Shown here piece after piece: positions 7,352 through 15,026 of a stretch of DNA of 64,000 nt (its first letter is position 1; every line of letters begins with the position of its first letter). The position numbers and the translations under genes are program-made. Source of the DNA: Oscillospiraceae bacterium (GTDB taxonomy: Bacteria > Bacillota > Clostridia > Oscillospirales > Oscillospiraceae); contig CAJTCG010000007.1 of the NCBI GenBank assembly GCA_910574635.1, positions 141,795 to 205,794 on the forward strand, in the 5' to 3' direction. Below the pieces are notes generated by a model. The model worked only from the letters and a program-made list of their open reading frames with translations. It was not told the origin of the DNA and made no database searches.

Positions 7352-8272
7352 ATGGTCTATGAGCTGGACGGCCGTCCCAGCCTCTCCACGGCGGTCCCTC
7401 TGGGCCTCCAGCATGTGCTGGCCATGTTTACCTCGAACCTGGCCCCCATCCTCATCATCGCCGGGGTCTGCGGACTCTCCGGCGCGGACACGGTGACCAT
7501 GGTCCAGTGCGCCATGTTCGTCTCCGGCCTCACCACCTTCATCCAGCTTTATCCCCTGCGCCTTGGAAGCAGGTACCAGGTGGGGGCGCGGCTCCCCATT
7601 GTCATGGGCACCTCCTTCACCTTCGTGCCCACCGCCTCCGCCGTGGGGGCGGCGGGCGGCATCGGGGCCGTGCTGGGGGGATGCCTGGCAGGCAGCTTAG
7701 TGGAGGTCTTCATGGGCTTCTTCTATAAGTACATCCGCCGGTTTTTCCCGCCCCTGGTGGTGGGCTGCACGCTGGTGACCATCGGCGTAAACCTGCTGGG
7801 CATCGGCGTGGACTACTTTGCCGGAGGCGCGGGAGCGGCGGACTACGGGGCCTTGAAAAATCTGGCCGCGGCCTCCTTCGTGCTGGTCATCGTCATTCTC
7901 CTCCAGCGCTTTGGAAAGGGACTGGCAAAGAACGCCGCCATTCTCATCGGGTTAGTGGCGGGCTACATTCTGGCCGCCGTCCTGGGCGGGGCCATCATCA
8001 CGGTTTTCGGGATGATTCTGATCAACGGCATCAAAATGATTGCCAAGGCGGGCTTCAGTGAGCGGAACATCCTGGTCATGGGCCTGACCTTCGTCTTCGG
8101 CATCGGCGTGCCCGCCCACCCGGAGGCCGTGGCCCAGCTCCCCGGCTTCATCCGCTTCATCTTCAACGACGCGGTAACGGCGACCTGCATCGTGGCCATC
8201 ATCGCCAACGTCCTTTTCCCCATGAAGGACGCGGCGGACATTGAAAAGGCCAAGGAGGCCATGCTGGGCTGA
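7352..8272 (+). pseudogene. NCS2 nucleobase permease with large internal deletion
   Basis: The N-terminal part (PLGLQHVLAMF, ANLAP-like, GTSFTFVPT) and C-terminal part (GGAIITVFGMILINGIKMI, then NPEAV-like helices) are clearly UraA/XanQ-type permease. The frame has only 306 residues where the family has about 430-460. The missing piece lies between GYILAAVLG and GGAIITVFGM, roughly helices 6 to 10, including the region that carries the substrate-binding Glu and the QNxG motif. The deletion is in frame. In addition, a perfect GGGAGG at 7296 is followed eight bases later by AAG in frame, where a start codon would be expected; the first ATG at 7352 has no good binding site. I infer a non-functional relic, though a short assembled product cannot be excluded. 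Confidence 0.7.
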
Positions 8273-8285
8273 GGCCCGCAAAAAG

Positions 8286-8320
8286 CGGCCTGAGGGAGGC
8301 ATTCCTCCCTCAGGCCGTTT
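8286..8320. terminator. Bidirectional terminator
   Basis: CGGCCTGAGGGAGG..CCTCCCTCAGGCCG is a 14-bp stem followed by TTT, between the convergent permease and DUF368 genes. The DUF368 stop codon lies within it. Confidence 0.75.
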
Positions 8321-9149
8321 CCGCCTCCCGCTTGTCCATCCTCGCCAGGAAGAAGGCCAGGCCAAACCCGGCGGCGGCGCAGAGGGCGGAGAGGGCCATC
8401 TCCCCCGCTCCGGTGTACTCCGCGGGAATGATCACCAGGGTGGAGGCGATCACAAAGCCCAAAATCCCGTGGAAGGCCACGGCGTAGTGCCGCCGGAAGA
8501 ACCAGGTCACCAGCCGGGCCAGCAGGGCGATGGTGAGAAACATCCCCGGCAGGGCGGCGGCGAGGACCAAAAAGTCCAGCCGCGCCAGCCCCTCCAGCAT
8601 GGGCCGGTAGAGCCCCAGGGCCATCATGACGGAGGAGGAGGTCATGCCGGGGATGACCACCCCCATGCCCCACAGGGCGCCGCAGAAGTTGTACCACCAG
8701 AAATTCGGCTCCACCTGGACGTGGACCACCCGGCTGACGTAGAAAAGCCCCGCGAACACCGCCGCCGCGCAGAGGAGGAAGCTCCCCCAGGCGGAGGCGG
8801 AGCGGCCCTCCTTCCCCGCCTCCCGGAAGAGGGAGGGGGCCGTCCCCGCGATGAGGCCGATGAACAGCCAATAGGTCACCGCGTCGGAGAGGGTCATGGC
8901 GGCGGCGACGCCCTTGGCCACCCCCAGAAAGCCCGCCGCCCACCCCAGGCCCAGGGGGATCAGCATCCGCCAGTACCGGGGAACCGCCTTCCGCGGCCGG
9001 GTCAGCACCTCCATAAAGGGCCGGTAGATGCCGAACACCACCGCCAGCACCCCGCCGGAAACCCCCGGCAGAATGGCCCCCGCGCCAATCAGCGCGCCGC
9101 AGAGGAAGTCCCGGAGCCAGTGGGCCCGCCGCCGCTTCCGCTCGTCCAT
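8310..9149 (-). CDS. DUF368 protein, undecaprenyl-phosphate translocase (PopT type)
   Basis: A 279-residue polytopic membrane protein with about eight helices. It has the two inverted-repeat hallmarks of DUF368: GAILPGVSGG near residue 25 and VVIPGMTSSS near 165. Members of this family were shown to return undecaprenyl phosphate across the membrane for reuse in cell-wall synthesis. The N-terminus is basic and cytoplasmic (MDERKRRRAHWLRD). A purine-rich GAGAGGGGGGCAG lies before the ATG. It stands alone and is transcribed away from the T-box operon. Confidence 0.9.
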   Translation of the reverse strand: MDERKRRRAHWLRDFLCGALIGAGAILPGVSGGVLAVVFGIYRPFMEVLTRPRKAVPRYWRMLIPLGLGWAAGFLGVAKGVAAAMTLSDAVTYWLFIGLIAGTAPSLFREAGKEGRSASAWGSFLLCAAAVFAGLFYVSRVVHVQVEPNFWWYNFCGALWGMGVVIPGMTSSSVMMALGLYRPMLEGLARLDFLVLAAALPGMFLTIALLARLVTWFFRRHYAVAFHGILGFVIASTLVIIPAEYTGAGEMALSALCAAAGFGLAFFLARMDKREAETA

Positions 9150-9327
9150 TCTCTCTGCCCCCCTCTCTGAACGCCTGAAATCTCATCGGAACATAATAGC
9201 AGTTTTGCCGGAGACTTGCAATCCGATTCTTGTTTTCCAGGCAAAATTTCTCCCGGTTTTCCAGGGCCTTTGTGGATTCCGCCAATAATTTTAAGGAGAC
9301 GGAAGGAGTTTTCTGTGCCCTTCGCCG

Positions 9328-9356
9328 TTGACAGCGCCGGGCAAACCGTGTAAACT
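9328..9356 (+). promoter_or_regulatory. Promoter of the T-box operon
   Basis: TTGACA (9328-9333), 17 bases, TAAACT (9351-9356), ahead of the T-box leader. Confidence 0.8.
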
Positions 9357-9380
9357 ACAAAGCACTTCAACAATTGAAAA

Positions 9381-9656
9381 CCGCAAAGACGATGAAGAGA
9401 AGAGTACGCCGGATGAACCGTCAAAGAGAGCCCCGAGAGGTGAAAAGGGGCACGGAGGGGCCGGCCGAACATGGTCTTGGAGTTGCGCTGCCGACTGCCC
9501 CAGGGGCACAGGCCGCGACGGGAGCGCCCGTGACAGCGCAGGAGTGTGCTTGCACTCTGCAAGGCCGCCTCCGCGAGGGGGTGCGCGAATCAAGGTGGTA
9601 CCACGGCGCAGTTTTGCGCTCGTCCTTGAAGCTGAACGCTTCAAGGGCTTTTTTGT
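9381..9656 (+). promoter_or_regulatory. T-box riboswitch leader (tRNA-sensing)
   Basis: The conserved T-box AAGGTGGTACCACGG is at 9592-9606, and the terminator CCTTGAAGC..GCTTCAAGG with TTTTTT is at 9624-9655. Stem I is closed by AAGAC (9386-9390) and GTCTT (9474-9478). Above it, AGTA (9403-9406) and GAA (9467-9469) make the loop-E motif, capped by GCCGG/CCGGC. The specifier bases between GAA and the lower helix are CATG (9470-9473). With the usual GAA-codon-purine order the codon is CAU (His); shifted by one it is AUG (Met). Uncharged cognate tRNA stabilises the antiterminator and turns on the transporter genes downstream. Confidence 0.93.
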
Positions 9657-9692
9657 TTTCCTGTGAGTTTTCCGTAAAGGAGCATTGCAATC

Positions 9693-10709
9693 GTGAGCGA
9701 ATCCATTATCCAAATCCGGAGTCTGACCAAAAATTTCGGCGGCGGGCCCAACGAGGTCCATGCCCTGAACGACATCAGCCTGGACATTCAGCCGGGGGAG
9801 ATCTTCGGCATCATCGGCCTCTCCGGCGCGGGGAAATCCACCCTGGTCCGGTGCATGAACCTTCTGGAACGGCCCACCTCCGGCACCGTCCTGGTGGACG
9901 GGAAGGACATGACCGCCCTTTCGGAAAAGGAGCTCCGGCTCCAGCGGCGGAAAATCACCATGATTTTTCAGGGCTTCAACCTGCTGATGCAGCGGACCTG
10001 CCTGAAAAATGTCTGCTTCCCCATGGAGATCGCCGGGGTCCCCAAGGCCCGGGCGGAAAAGCGGGCGGAAGAGCTTCTCGACCTGGTGGGCCTGCAGGAC
10101 AAGGCGAACGCCTACCCCGCCCAGCTCTCCGGCGGGCAGAAGCAGCGGGTGGCCGTGGCCCGGGCCCTGGCGACAGACCCCAAGGTCCTCCTCTGCGACG
10201 AGGCCACCTCCGCCCTGGACCCCACCACCACCGTCTCCATTCTGGAGCTTTTGAAGGACCTCAACGCCAAGCTGGGCGTCACCGTGGTGGTCATCACCCA
10301 CCAGATGAGCGTCATTGAGGCCATCTGCTCCCGGGTGGCCATCCTGGACGGCGGCAGCGTCGCCGAGCTGGGGCCGGTGCAGGATATCTTCTCCAACCCC
10401 TCCACCGACGCCGCCCGGCGGCTGGTGTACCCCGGCGGAGCCAGCGTCTCCCAGTACCCCGTGGGTACCCGGGCCGCCCGGGTCTCCTTCAACGGCGGCA
10501 CGGTGAACCAGCCCCTGATTGCCTCCCTTGCCATCGACTGCGGGGTGAAGGTCAGCATTCTGGGCGCGGACACCCGCAGCGTGGGCGGCCGGGCCACGGG
10601 GACCATGCTGCTGAGTCTTCCCGACGATCCCAACGAGGCCGCCAAGGCCCTGAGCTATATCCGTTCCCAGCCTTACATTACCGTGGAGGAGGTGGAGTAC
10701 CGTGGCTGA
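9693..10709 (+). CDS. metN: MetN-type amino-acid ABC transporter ATPase with NIL domain
   Basis: A 338-residue cytoplasmic ATPase. Walker A GLSGAGKST is near residue 45, signature LSGGQKQR near 143, Walker B VLLCDEATS near 165, and a C-terminal NIL domain (about 262-338) that in MetN binds methionine for trans-inhibition. GTG start, with AAAGGAG upstream. The gene overlaps the start of the permease gene by eight bases. It is the first gene after the T-box leader. The family transports methionine, but related systems take other amino acids; the T-box specifier leaves Met versus His open. Confidence 0.92.
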   Translation: MSESIIQIRSLTKNFGGGPNEVHALNDISLDIQPGEIFGIIGLSGAGKSTLVRCMNLLERPTSGTVLVDGKDMTALSEKELRLQRRKITMIFQGFNLLMQRTCLKNVCFPMEIAGVPKARAEKRAEELLDLVGLQDKANAYPAQLSGGQKQRVAVARALATDPKVLLCDEATSALDPTTTVSILELLKDLNAKLGVTVVVITHQMSVIEAICSRVAILDGGSVAELGPVQDIFSNPSTDAARRLVYPGGASVSQYPVGTRAARVSFNGGTVNQPLIASLAIDCGVKVSILGADTRSVGGRATGTMLLSLPDDPNEAAKALSYIRSQPYITVEEVEYRG

Positions 10710-11385
10710 GATTTTCACCGCCGCCTTTTGGGCGGAGTACGGCGGCATTTTGGCCGAGGGCGTCTGGGACACCCTGCTGATGACGGGCCTTTCCACCCTG
10801 CTGGCCTATCTCATCGGCCTGCCCATGGGCGTGGTCATGATTCTCACCCAGCCTCACGGCATCCGCCCGAACCGGGCCGTCAACGCGGTTTTGGGCTGGG
10901 TCATCAACATCGGCCGATCCCTGCCCTTCATCATTTTGATGATTGCCCTGTTCCCCTTTACCAAGCTGGTGGTGGGCACGAAAATCGGCATCAAGGGCGC
11001 TGTAGTGCCCCTGGTGGTCTCCGCCGCCCCCTTCATCGCCCGGATGGTGGAAACCGCCCTCAGCGAGGTGGACGCGGGCGTCATTGAGGCGGCCCAGTCC
11101 ATGGGGGCCTCCACCTTCCAGATTGTGTGGAAGGTCTACCTGCCGGAGGCAAAGCCCTCCTTGATTCTGGGGGGGTCCGTGGTCCTCATCGCCATTGTGG
11201 GCTACACCGCCATGGCGGGCACCATGGGGGCCGGAGGGCTGGGGGATCTGGCCATCCGGTACGGGCACCAGCGGAACGTCCCCTCGGTGATGTGGGTTAC
11301 GGTGATTTTCCTCATCATTTTGGTCCAAGTCGTTCAATCCGTTTTCAGCCGCCTGTCGGTGCGCATCGACAAGCGTTTGAAATAA
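10702..11385 (+). CDS. metI: MetI-type ABC transporter permease
   Basis: A 227-residue inner-membrane permease with five predicted helices and the EAA loop (VIEAAQSMGASTFQIVWKVYLPEA) that docks on the ATPase. Length and sequence fit the MetI family. GTG start overlaps the end of the ATPase gene, indicating translational coupling. Confidence 0.93.
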   Translation: MAEIFTAAFWAEYGGILAEGVWDTLLMTGLSTLLAYLIGLPMGVVMILTQPHGIRPNRAVNAVLGWVINIGRSLPFIILMIALFPFTKLVVGTKIGIKGAVVPLVVSAAPFIARMVETALSEVDAGVIEAAQSMGASTFQIVWKVYLPEAKPSLILGGSVVLIAIVGYTAMAGTMGAGGLGDLAIRYGHQRNVPSVMWVTVIFLIILVQVVQSVFSRLSVRIDKRLK

Positions 11386-11512
11386 GGGCGTTCCCCCTTT
11401 CCCCTCCCACCCCCTCACGCGCGCAGAGAGGACGGAGGCCGGAGGGCGGGAAGCCTCCCATACCGAAGATCATTCGGAACAAGTCGTTGTTTTTAAATTG
11501 GAGGAACACAGT

Positions 11513-12388
11513 ATGAAAAAGAAGATTTTCGCTCTCTCCCTGGCCCTGATTCTGGCCCTGTCCCTGGCCGCCTGCGGCGGCAAGGATTCCGGCGGCTCCG
11601 CTCCTGCGGACACCCAGACTCCCGCCGATTCCGCCCCCGAGGATTCCGCTCCCGCCGGCTCCGCCGAGACCGTGAAGCTCAGCGTCGCCGCCTCCCCCAC
11701 CCCCCACGCCGAGATTCTCAAGCAGTGCGTGGACATCCTGAAAGAGCAGGGCATTGAGCTGGTGGTCAACGAATACTCCGACTACGTGGTGCCCAACACC
11801 GCCGTGGAGGACGGGGACGAGGACGCCAACTACTTCCAGCACGTCCCCTATCTGGACAACTTCAACGCCGAGCGGGGCACCCACCTGGTGAGCGTGGCCG
11901 GCGTCCACATTGAGCCCATGGGCCTGTACGCGGGCAACTCCGCCTCCCTGGACGCCATCCCCGACGGGGGCAAGGTCGCCGTCCCCAACGACCCCACCAA
12001 CGAGGGCCGGGCCCTGCTGCTGCTGGAGGCCCAGGGCCTCATCAAGCTCAAGGACAGCTCCAATCTGGAGGCCACCCCCAACGACATCGCCGAGAACCCC
12101 AAGAATCTGGAGTTCGTGGAGCTGGAGGCCGCCAACGTCCCCGCCAACCTGGATGAAGTGGACATCGCCGCCATCAACTCCAACTACGCCCTGGGCGCCG
12201 GGCTGAACCCCGTGGAGGATGCCCTGGTCATCGAGGCCGCCGACTCCCCCTATGTGAACATCCTGGTGGTCAAGGAGGGCAATGAGAACAACGAGGCCGT
12301 CCAGGCCCTGGTAAAGGCTCTCCAGTCCGATACCGTCAAGGACTATATCAACAACACCTTCGGCGGCGCGGTGGTCCCCGCGTTCTAA
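11513..12388 (+). CDS. metQ: MetQ/NlpA-type substrate-binding lipoprotein
   Basis: A 291-residue lipoprotein. The signal peptide MKKKIFALSLALILALSLAAC ends in lipobox L-A-A-C near residue 20, followed by a flexible Ser/Pro/Asp-rich linker and the NlpA fold (VKLSVAASPTPHAEIL, AVPNDPTNEGRAL, NSNYALGAG). It is anchored outside the membrane and delivers the amino acid to the permease. The ATG at 11513 has GGAGG nine bases upstream; a TTG at 11498 precedes that site and is rejected. It is last in the operon, before a strong terminator. Confidence 0.93.
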   Translation: MKKKIFALSLALILALSLAACGGKDSGGSAPADTQTPADSAPEDSAPAGSAETVKLSVAASPTPHAEILKQCVDILKEQGIELVVNEYSDYVVPNTAVEDGDEDANYFQHVPYLDNFNAERGTHLVSVAGVHIEPMGLYAGNSASLDAIPDGGKVAVPNDPTNEGRALLLLEAQGLIKLKDSSNLEATPNDIAENPKNLEFVELEAANVPANLDEVDIAAINSNYALGAGLNPVEDALVIEAADSPYVNILVVKEGNENNEAVQALVKALQSDTVKDYINNTFGGAVVPAF

Positions 12389-12395
12389 GTAGAGA

Positions 12396-12433
12396 AAAGA
12401 GAGGCCCGGATGCTTCCGGGCCTCTCTTTTTTC
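12396..12433 (+). terminator. Terminator of the metNIQ-type operon
   Basis: AAAGAGAGGCCCGGA..TCCGGGCCTCTCTTTTTT: 12-bp stem with six T. 12434-12593 holds no gene; it contains one more stem-loop (CGCGGGGC..GCCCCGCG, 12532-12562) without a T-run. Confidence 0.9.
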
Positions 12434-12593
12434 GTGTGTTCCGGCGGACGGAACCTCCGGCGGCGGGGCAAACCTGTTGGCGGCGGTTGAAGAAATCTTC
12501 CCCGCCGTCCGGCGTCCGCCGGAAACATATCGCGGGGCCGAGTTTCAAACTCAGCCCCGCGTAACATGCGGACGCACAAGCTTAGGATACCCC

Positions 12594-12622
12594 TTGCAAA
12601 AGCAGGTGGAAGAGGGTATAAT
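12594..12622 (+). promoter_or_regulatory. Promoter of a structured RNA
   Basis: TTGCAA (12594-12599), 17 bases, perfect TATAAT (12617-12622). No open reading frame with a ribosome binding site follows on this strand. Confidence 0.75.
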
Positions 12623-12628
12623 AAGCGT

Positions 12629-12760
12629 GTGGTGCAGGTTTCCCTGCTGTGCTGAGTGGGTTGTCACTCGTACAGGGCCGCTGGGTGCGCCTACATCCGG
12701 CGGCCTGCCGCTTTATGTTTCCAGGTTGATTGTACTCCGTTTCGACGGAAATTGCAAGGG
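12629..12760 (+). ncRNA. Candidate structured non-coding RNA
   Basis: The transcript from the promoter above can fold as a multi-branched RNA. CCCTGC (near 12644) pairs with GCA-A-GGG near 12756. Inside lie three hairpins: CTGT/ACAG enclosing GAGTG-GGTTGT-CACTC, GGCCGC/GCGGCC with an inner GGGTG/CATCC stem, and TCCGT-TTCG-ACGGA with a UUCG tetraloop. No protein-coding frame is convincing here. It might be a divergent 6S RNA or an orphan riboswitch-like RNA; I cannot assign it. Confidence 0.4.
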
Positions 12761-12832
12761 GCTTTGTGAAAAAAGGCGCGTCCGGCACACATATTATAGA
12801 AGGAATACGGCGCCCCCTGTTTATTTTCCCAC

Positions 12833-12861
12833 TTGACTTTTTCCTGCCCTGGGGGTATACT
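12833..12861 (+). promoter_or_regulatory. Promoter of the antisense antitoxin RNA
   Basis: TTGACT (12833-12838), 17 bases, TATACT (12856-12861). Confidence 0.75.
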
Positions 12862-12867
12862 GTGGTT

Positions 12868-12947
12868 GAACAAGTGAGATGACGAGATCCAACTGTTCAC
12901 CCAAAAGCGGAGCTCCCGGAAGTTGCACCTTCCGGGAGCTCCATTTT
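12868..12947 (+). ncRNA. Small RNA, probable type I antitoxin
   Basis: From the promoter at 12833, transcription would give an RNA of about 80 bases ending in the 14-bp hairpin GGAGCTCCCGGAAG..CTTCCGGGAGCTCC (12909-12942) plus ATTTT. The same hairpin read on the other strand is followed by CTTTTGG and would end the convergent toxin mRNA. The two RNAs would therefore be complementary over their 3' ends, the layout of type I modules such as txpA/ratA. Confidence 0.6.
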
Positions 12948-12962
12948 AGGCTGCTGCTGTCA

Positions 12963-13046
12963 TCACTTCTCCTCCAGCCATTTGCAAACAAGGTATGTAA
13001 CCACGTTTGCCGCGAGGGAAGCAATCAGGGAAACAACGAGATCCAT
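12963..13046 (-). CDS. Hydrophobic 27-aa peptide, probable type I toxin
   Basis: A 27-residue peptide: MDLVVSLIASLAANVV, then TYLVCKWLEEK. One membrane-spanning helix is followed by a short charged tail containing CKWL, as in small membrane toxins of Firmicutes. AGGAGGT lies nine bases before the ATG and an extended -10 (TGTTATAAT) about 45 bases before it. Its mRNA would end in the hairpin shared with the antisense RNA. Expression would be expected to depolarise the membrane when not silenced. It could instead be a harmless small membrane protein. Confidence 0.65.
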   Translation of the reverse strand: MDLVVSLIASLAANVVTYLVCKWLEEK

Positions 13047-13090
13047 GGCATGTCCACCTCCTCCCACTGCGGGGGGCCGACAGCAGTTTC

Positions 13091-13100
13091 ATTATAACAT
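13091..13100 (-). promoter_or_regulatory. Extended -10 promoter of the toxin peptide
   Basis: On the minus strand TG-T-TATAAT is an extended -10 element. No good -35 is at the right distance, so the TG motif probably compensates. Confidence 0.5.
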
Positions 13101-13154
13101 GCCGGTTGACAAAAATCGACCGCCCTGGAAAAATTTTTCACGGGCGGACCGGGA

Positions 13155-13454
13155 TCAGCCCCCCAGCCGCTGCCAGAGGGCTGCCAGGGCGCACAGGCAG
13201 GTCAGCATCGCCAGGGCCCCCGTGCCCCAGAGGAGGCTGTAGCTCACCGCCTCCTTGTCCTTCAGCCGCCCCGCCGCCGCGGAGGCGAAGACGTACAAAG
13301 AGACCAAGGCAAAGGCCACGGACAAAATCTCCGCCGCGTCCCGCCGCCCCAGCGCCGCCGCCCCCAGATACAGCAAAAACCCCAGGCCAGACACAATGGC
13401 CCCCCGATTCAGCTGCTTCACACCCTGCAAAAGCAGGGAATTTTTTCGCTTCAT
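13155..13454 (-). CDS. Small membrane protein of unknown function (99 aa)
   Basis: A 99-residue protein with a basic N-terminus (MKRKNSLLLQGVKQ) and three hydrophobic helices (about residues 18-36, 43-60 and 73-94). GGAGGG lies seven bases before the ATG. It begins 46 bases after the stop of the penicillin-binding protein gene on the same strand, so it may be read through from that transcript. I do not recognise the family. Confidence 0.65.
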   Translation of the reverse strand: MKRKNSLLLQGVKQLNRGAIVSGLGFLLYLGAAALGRRDAAEILSVAFALVSLYVFASAAAGRLKDKEAVSYSLLWGTGALAMLTCLCALAALWQRLGG

Positions 13455-13499
13455 TTGTATACCCTCCGTTGATTATCCCTCAAACATTACATATAGTTC

Positions 13500-14870
13500 T
13501 CATTTTTCGTAGCCGTTTACCATAACGTCCAGCACCCGGGCCGCGACGTTTCCCGCCACGCTGCTGCCGCCGCCGCCGTTTTCCACCAGGACCACGAAGG
13601 CATAGGGCGCGTCCTCGTTCCGCAGGAACCCGGCGAACCAGGCGTGGGGGGCCAGTCCCTCTCCCACCTCGGCGGTGCCGGACTTGGCGCAGAGGTCCAT
13701 GTTGGGGAAGCGGCTCTTGTTGTAGGTCTTTTCCACATTCCCCGCCATCAGATCCGCCAGCTTTCCCGCCGTGCCCGCGTCGACGAGGGTCCCCGTTTTG
13801 CGGGTCCAGCGGGGCAGGGAGGGAATCCCCAGGCCGTTTTTGGTCTTGAGAATCAGATAAGGCTCCGCCGCCCTGCCGCCGTTTGCAATGGCCCCCATGT
13901 AAACCATCAGGGCGCAGGGGTTCACCAGGTCCTTGTCCTGGCCCACCCCCGCCCAGCCCAGGCGGCCCTGGGTGAGGTTCCAGTCAAAGGAGCCCTTGGC
14001 GGTGGTCAGGCCGTCCAGACGGTAGGCGGAGGTAAGGCCCGCCTGCTCCGTGTACTTCCGCAGGGTCTCCGCCCCCAGCTCCACGGCGATGTCCGCAAAG
14101 GCGGCGTTGCAGCTGTTGGCAAAGGCGGCGGCGATGTCCTGCTTTCCGTGAACGCCGGAGCAGATGATGGTCTCATCCCCGATTTGGACGGACCCGGCGC
14201 AGTCCCAGGTCCGGGACTCCAGGTCCGGCAGATTCTCCATCGCCGCCGCCAGGGTGACGGTCTTGTAAACGGAGCCGGGGGTAAAAACGGAGGACAAGAA
14301 GCGGTTCACATAAGCCCCCTTCCAGCGGTCGTTGGTCTCAATGTCCTCCGGGACATTCAGCGGGTCGTAGCTGGGGGCGGAGACCATGCAGAGAACCTCC
14401 CCGGTCTTGTAGTTGTATACCGCCACCGTCCCGGCATGGCCGTTCAGGGCCTGATAGGCCTCGTAATTGTACCGGGCGTCAAGGGTCAGAGTCAGCTCCC
14501 CGCCCCGGTCCGCGCCAAAGGCCCCGTTGATCAGATTCCAACCCGTCATCCGGTCCGCAAACGCGTTCAGCGCCCCAACCCCGATGTTCCCCTGAAGGTC
14601 CCCCACAGCGTGGAGCGTAGCCTTGCGGACCGCCTCGCTGTCATAGTAAGTCCGCTCCCCGTTTTCCACGGAGGACAGCACATCCCCGTCCCGGTCCAGC
14701 ACAGTCCCGGCGGTCAGCTGCCCCTGGGAGTTGTAAAGGTGGCGGTTAAAAGCGGCGGAAGCCCAGCTTCCCCCCTGGGTCAGATAGCGGAAGAGGAAAA
14801 AGGCCATCCCCGCCGCCAGCGCCAAAGCCAGCAGAAAGCAAACCACCGCCCGGTTTTCAATTTTCTTCAT
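13500..14870 (-). CDS. Penicillin-binding protein, class B-like transpeptidase
   Basis: A 456-residue peptidoglycan transpeptidase. One N-terminal membrane anchor (residues 9-28) is followed by a dimerisation/pedestal region (TAGTVLDRDGDVLS) and the transpeptidase domain with active-site S-x-x-K in TPGSVYKT (about 198), S-x-N in ANSCNAAF (about 248) and K-S-G in CAKSGTAEVG (about 395). It is compact, like the PbpA/spore-type enzymes of Clostridia. It lies downstream of an FHA-SEDS gene on the same strand; SEDS glycosyltransferases and class B penicillin-binding proteins work as pairs, so the two probably act as one polymerase-crosslinker. Confidence 0.92.
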   Translation of the reverse strand: MKKIENRAVVCFLLALALAAGMAFFLFRYLTQGGSWASAAFNRHLYNSQGQLTAGTVLDRDGDVLSSVENGERTYYDSEAVRKATLHAVGDLQGNIGVGALNAFADRMTGWNLINGAFGADRGGELTLTLDARYNYEAYQALNGHAGTVAVYNYKTGEVLCMVSAPSYDPLNVPEDIETNDRWKGAYVNRFLSSVFTPGSVYKTVTLAAAMENLPDLESRTWDCAGSVQIGDETIICSGVHGKQDIAAAFANSCNAAFADIAVELGAETLRKYTEQAGLTSAYRLDGLTTAKGSFDWNLTQGRLGWAGVGQDKDLVNPCALMVYMGAIANGGRAAEPYLILKTKNGLGIPSLPRWTRKTGTLVDAGTAGKLADLMAGNVEKTYNKSRFPNMDLCAKSGTAEVGEGLAPHAWFAGFLRNEDAPYAFVVLVENGGGGSSVAGNVAARVLDVMVNGYEK

Positions 14871-15026
14871 AAAAATCCCCCTTTCCCGCCCCCGTCCCCC
14901 GTCCTCCGTCCCCCGTCCATCGTCTCCCGTCCATCGTCCCCCCGCAGGGGGTGGGGGATGCTCAAGGGGGAGCCCGCTCCCCCTTGAAGGAGGCGGAGGA
15001 AACGGAGCGGAACGGATGCCCGGCTT

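Noticed and set aside
9470..9473. Simple call of the T-box as methionine-specific from the gene names
   Set aside because: The loop-E geometry favours CAU over AUG, so the specificity is reported as open.
12532..12562. Hairpin CGCGGGGC..GCCCCGCG as a terminator
   Set aside because: It has no T-run on either strand and the operon already ends at 12433.
12629..12760. Firm call as 6S RNA
   Set aside because: The best fold that I can draw is multi-branched rather than one long hairpin with a central bubble, so I left it as an unnamed candidate.
14883..14945. CCGTCC/CATCGTC repeats looked like a small CRISPR or minisatellite
   Set aside because: Units are 7-12 bases, uneven, without spacers. 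They are simple sequence in a short intergenic gap.
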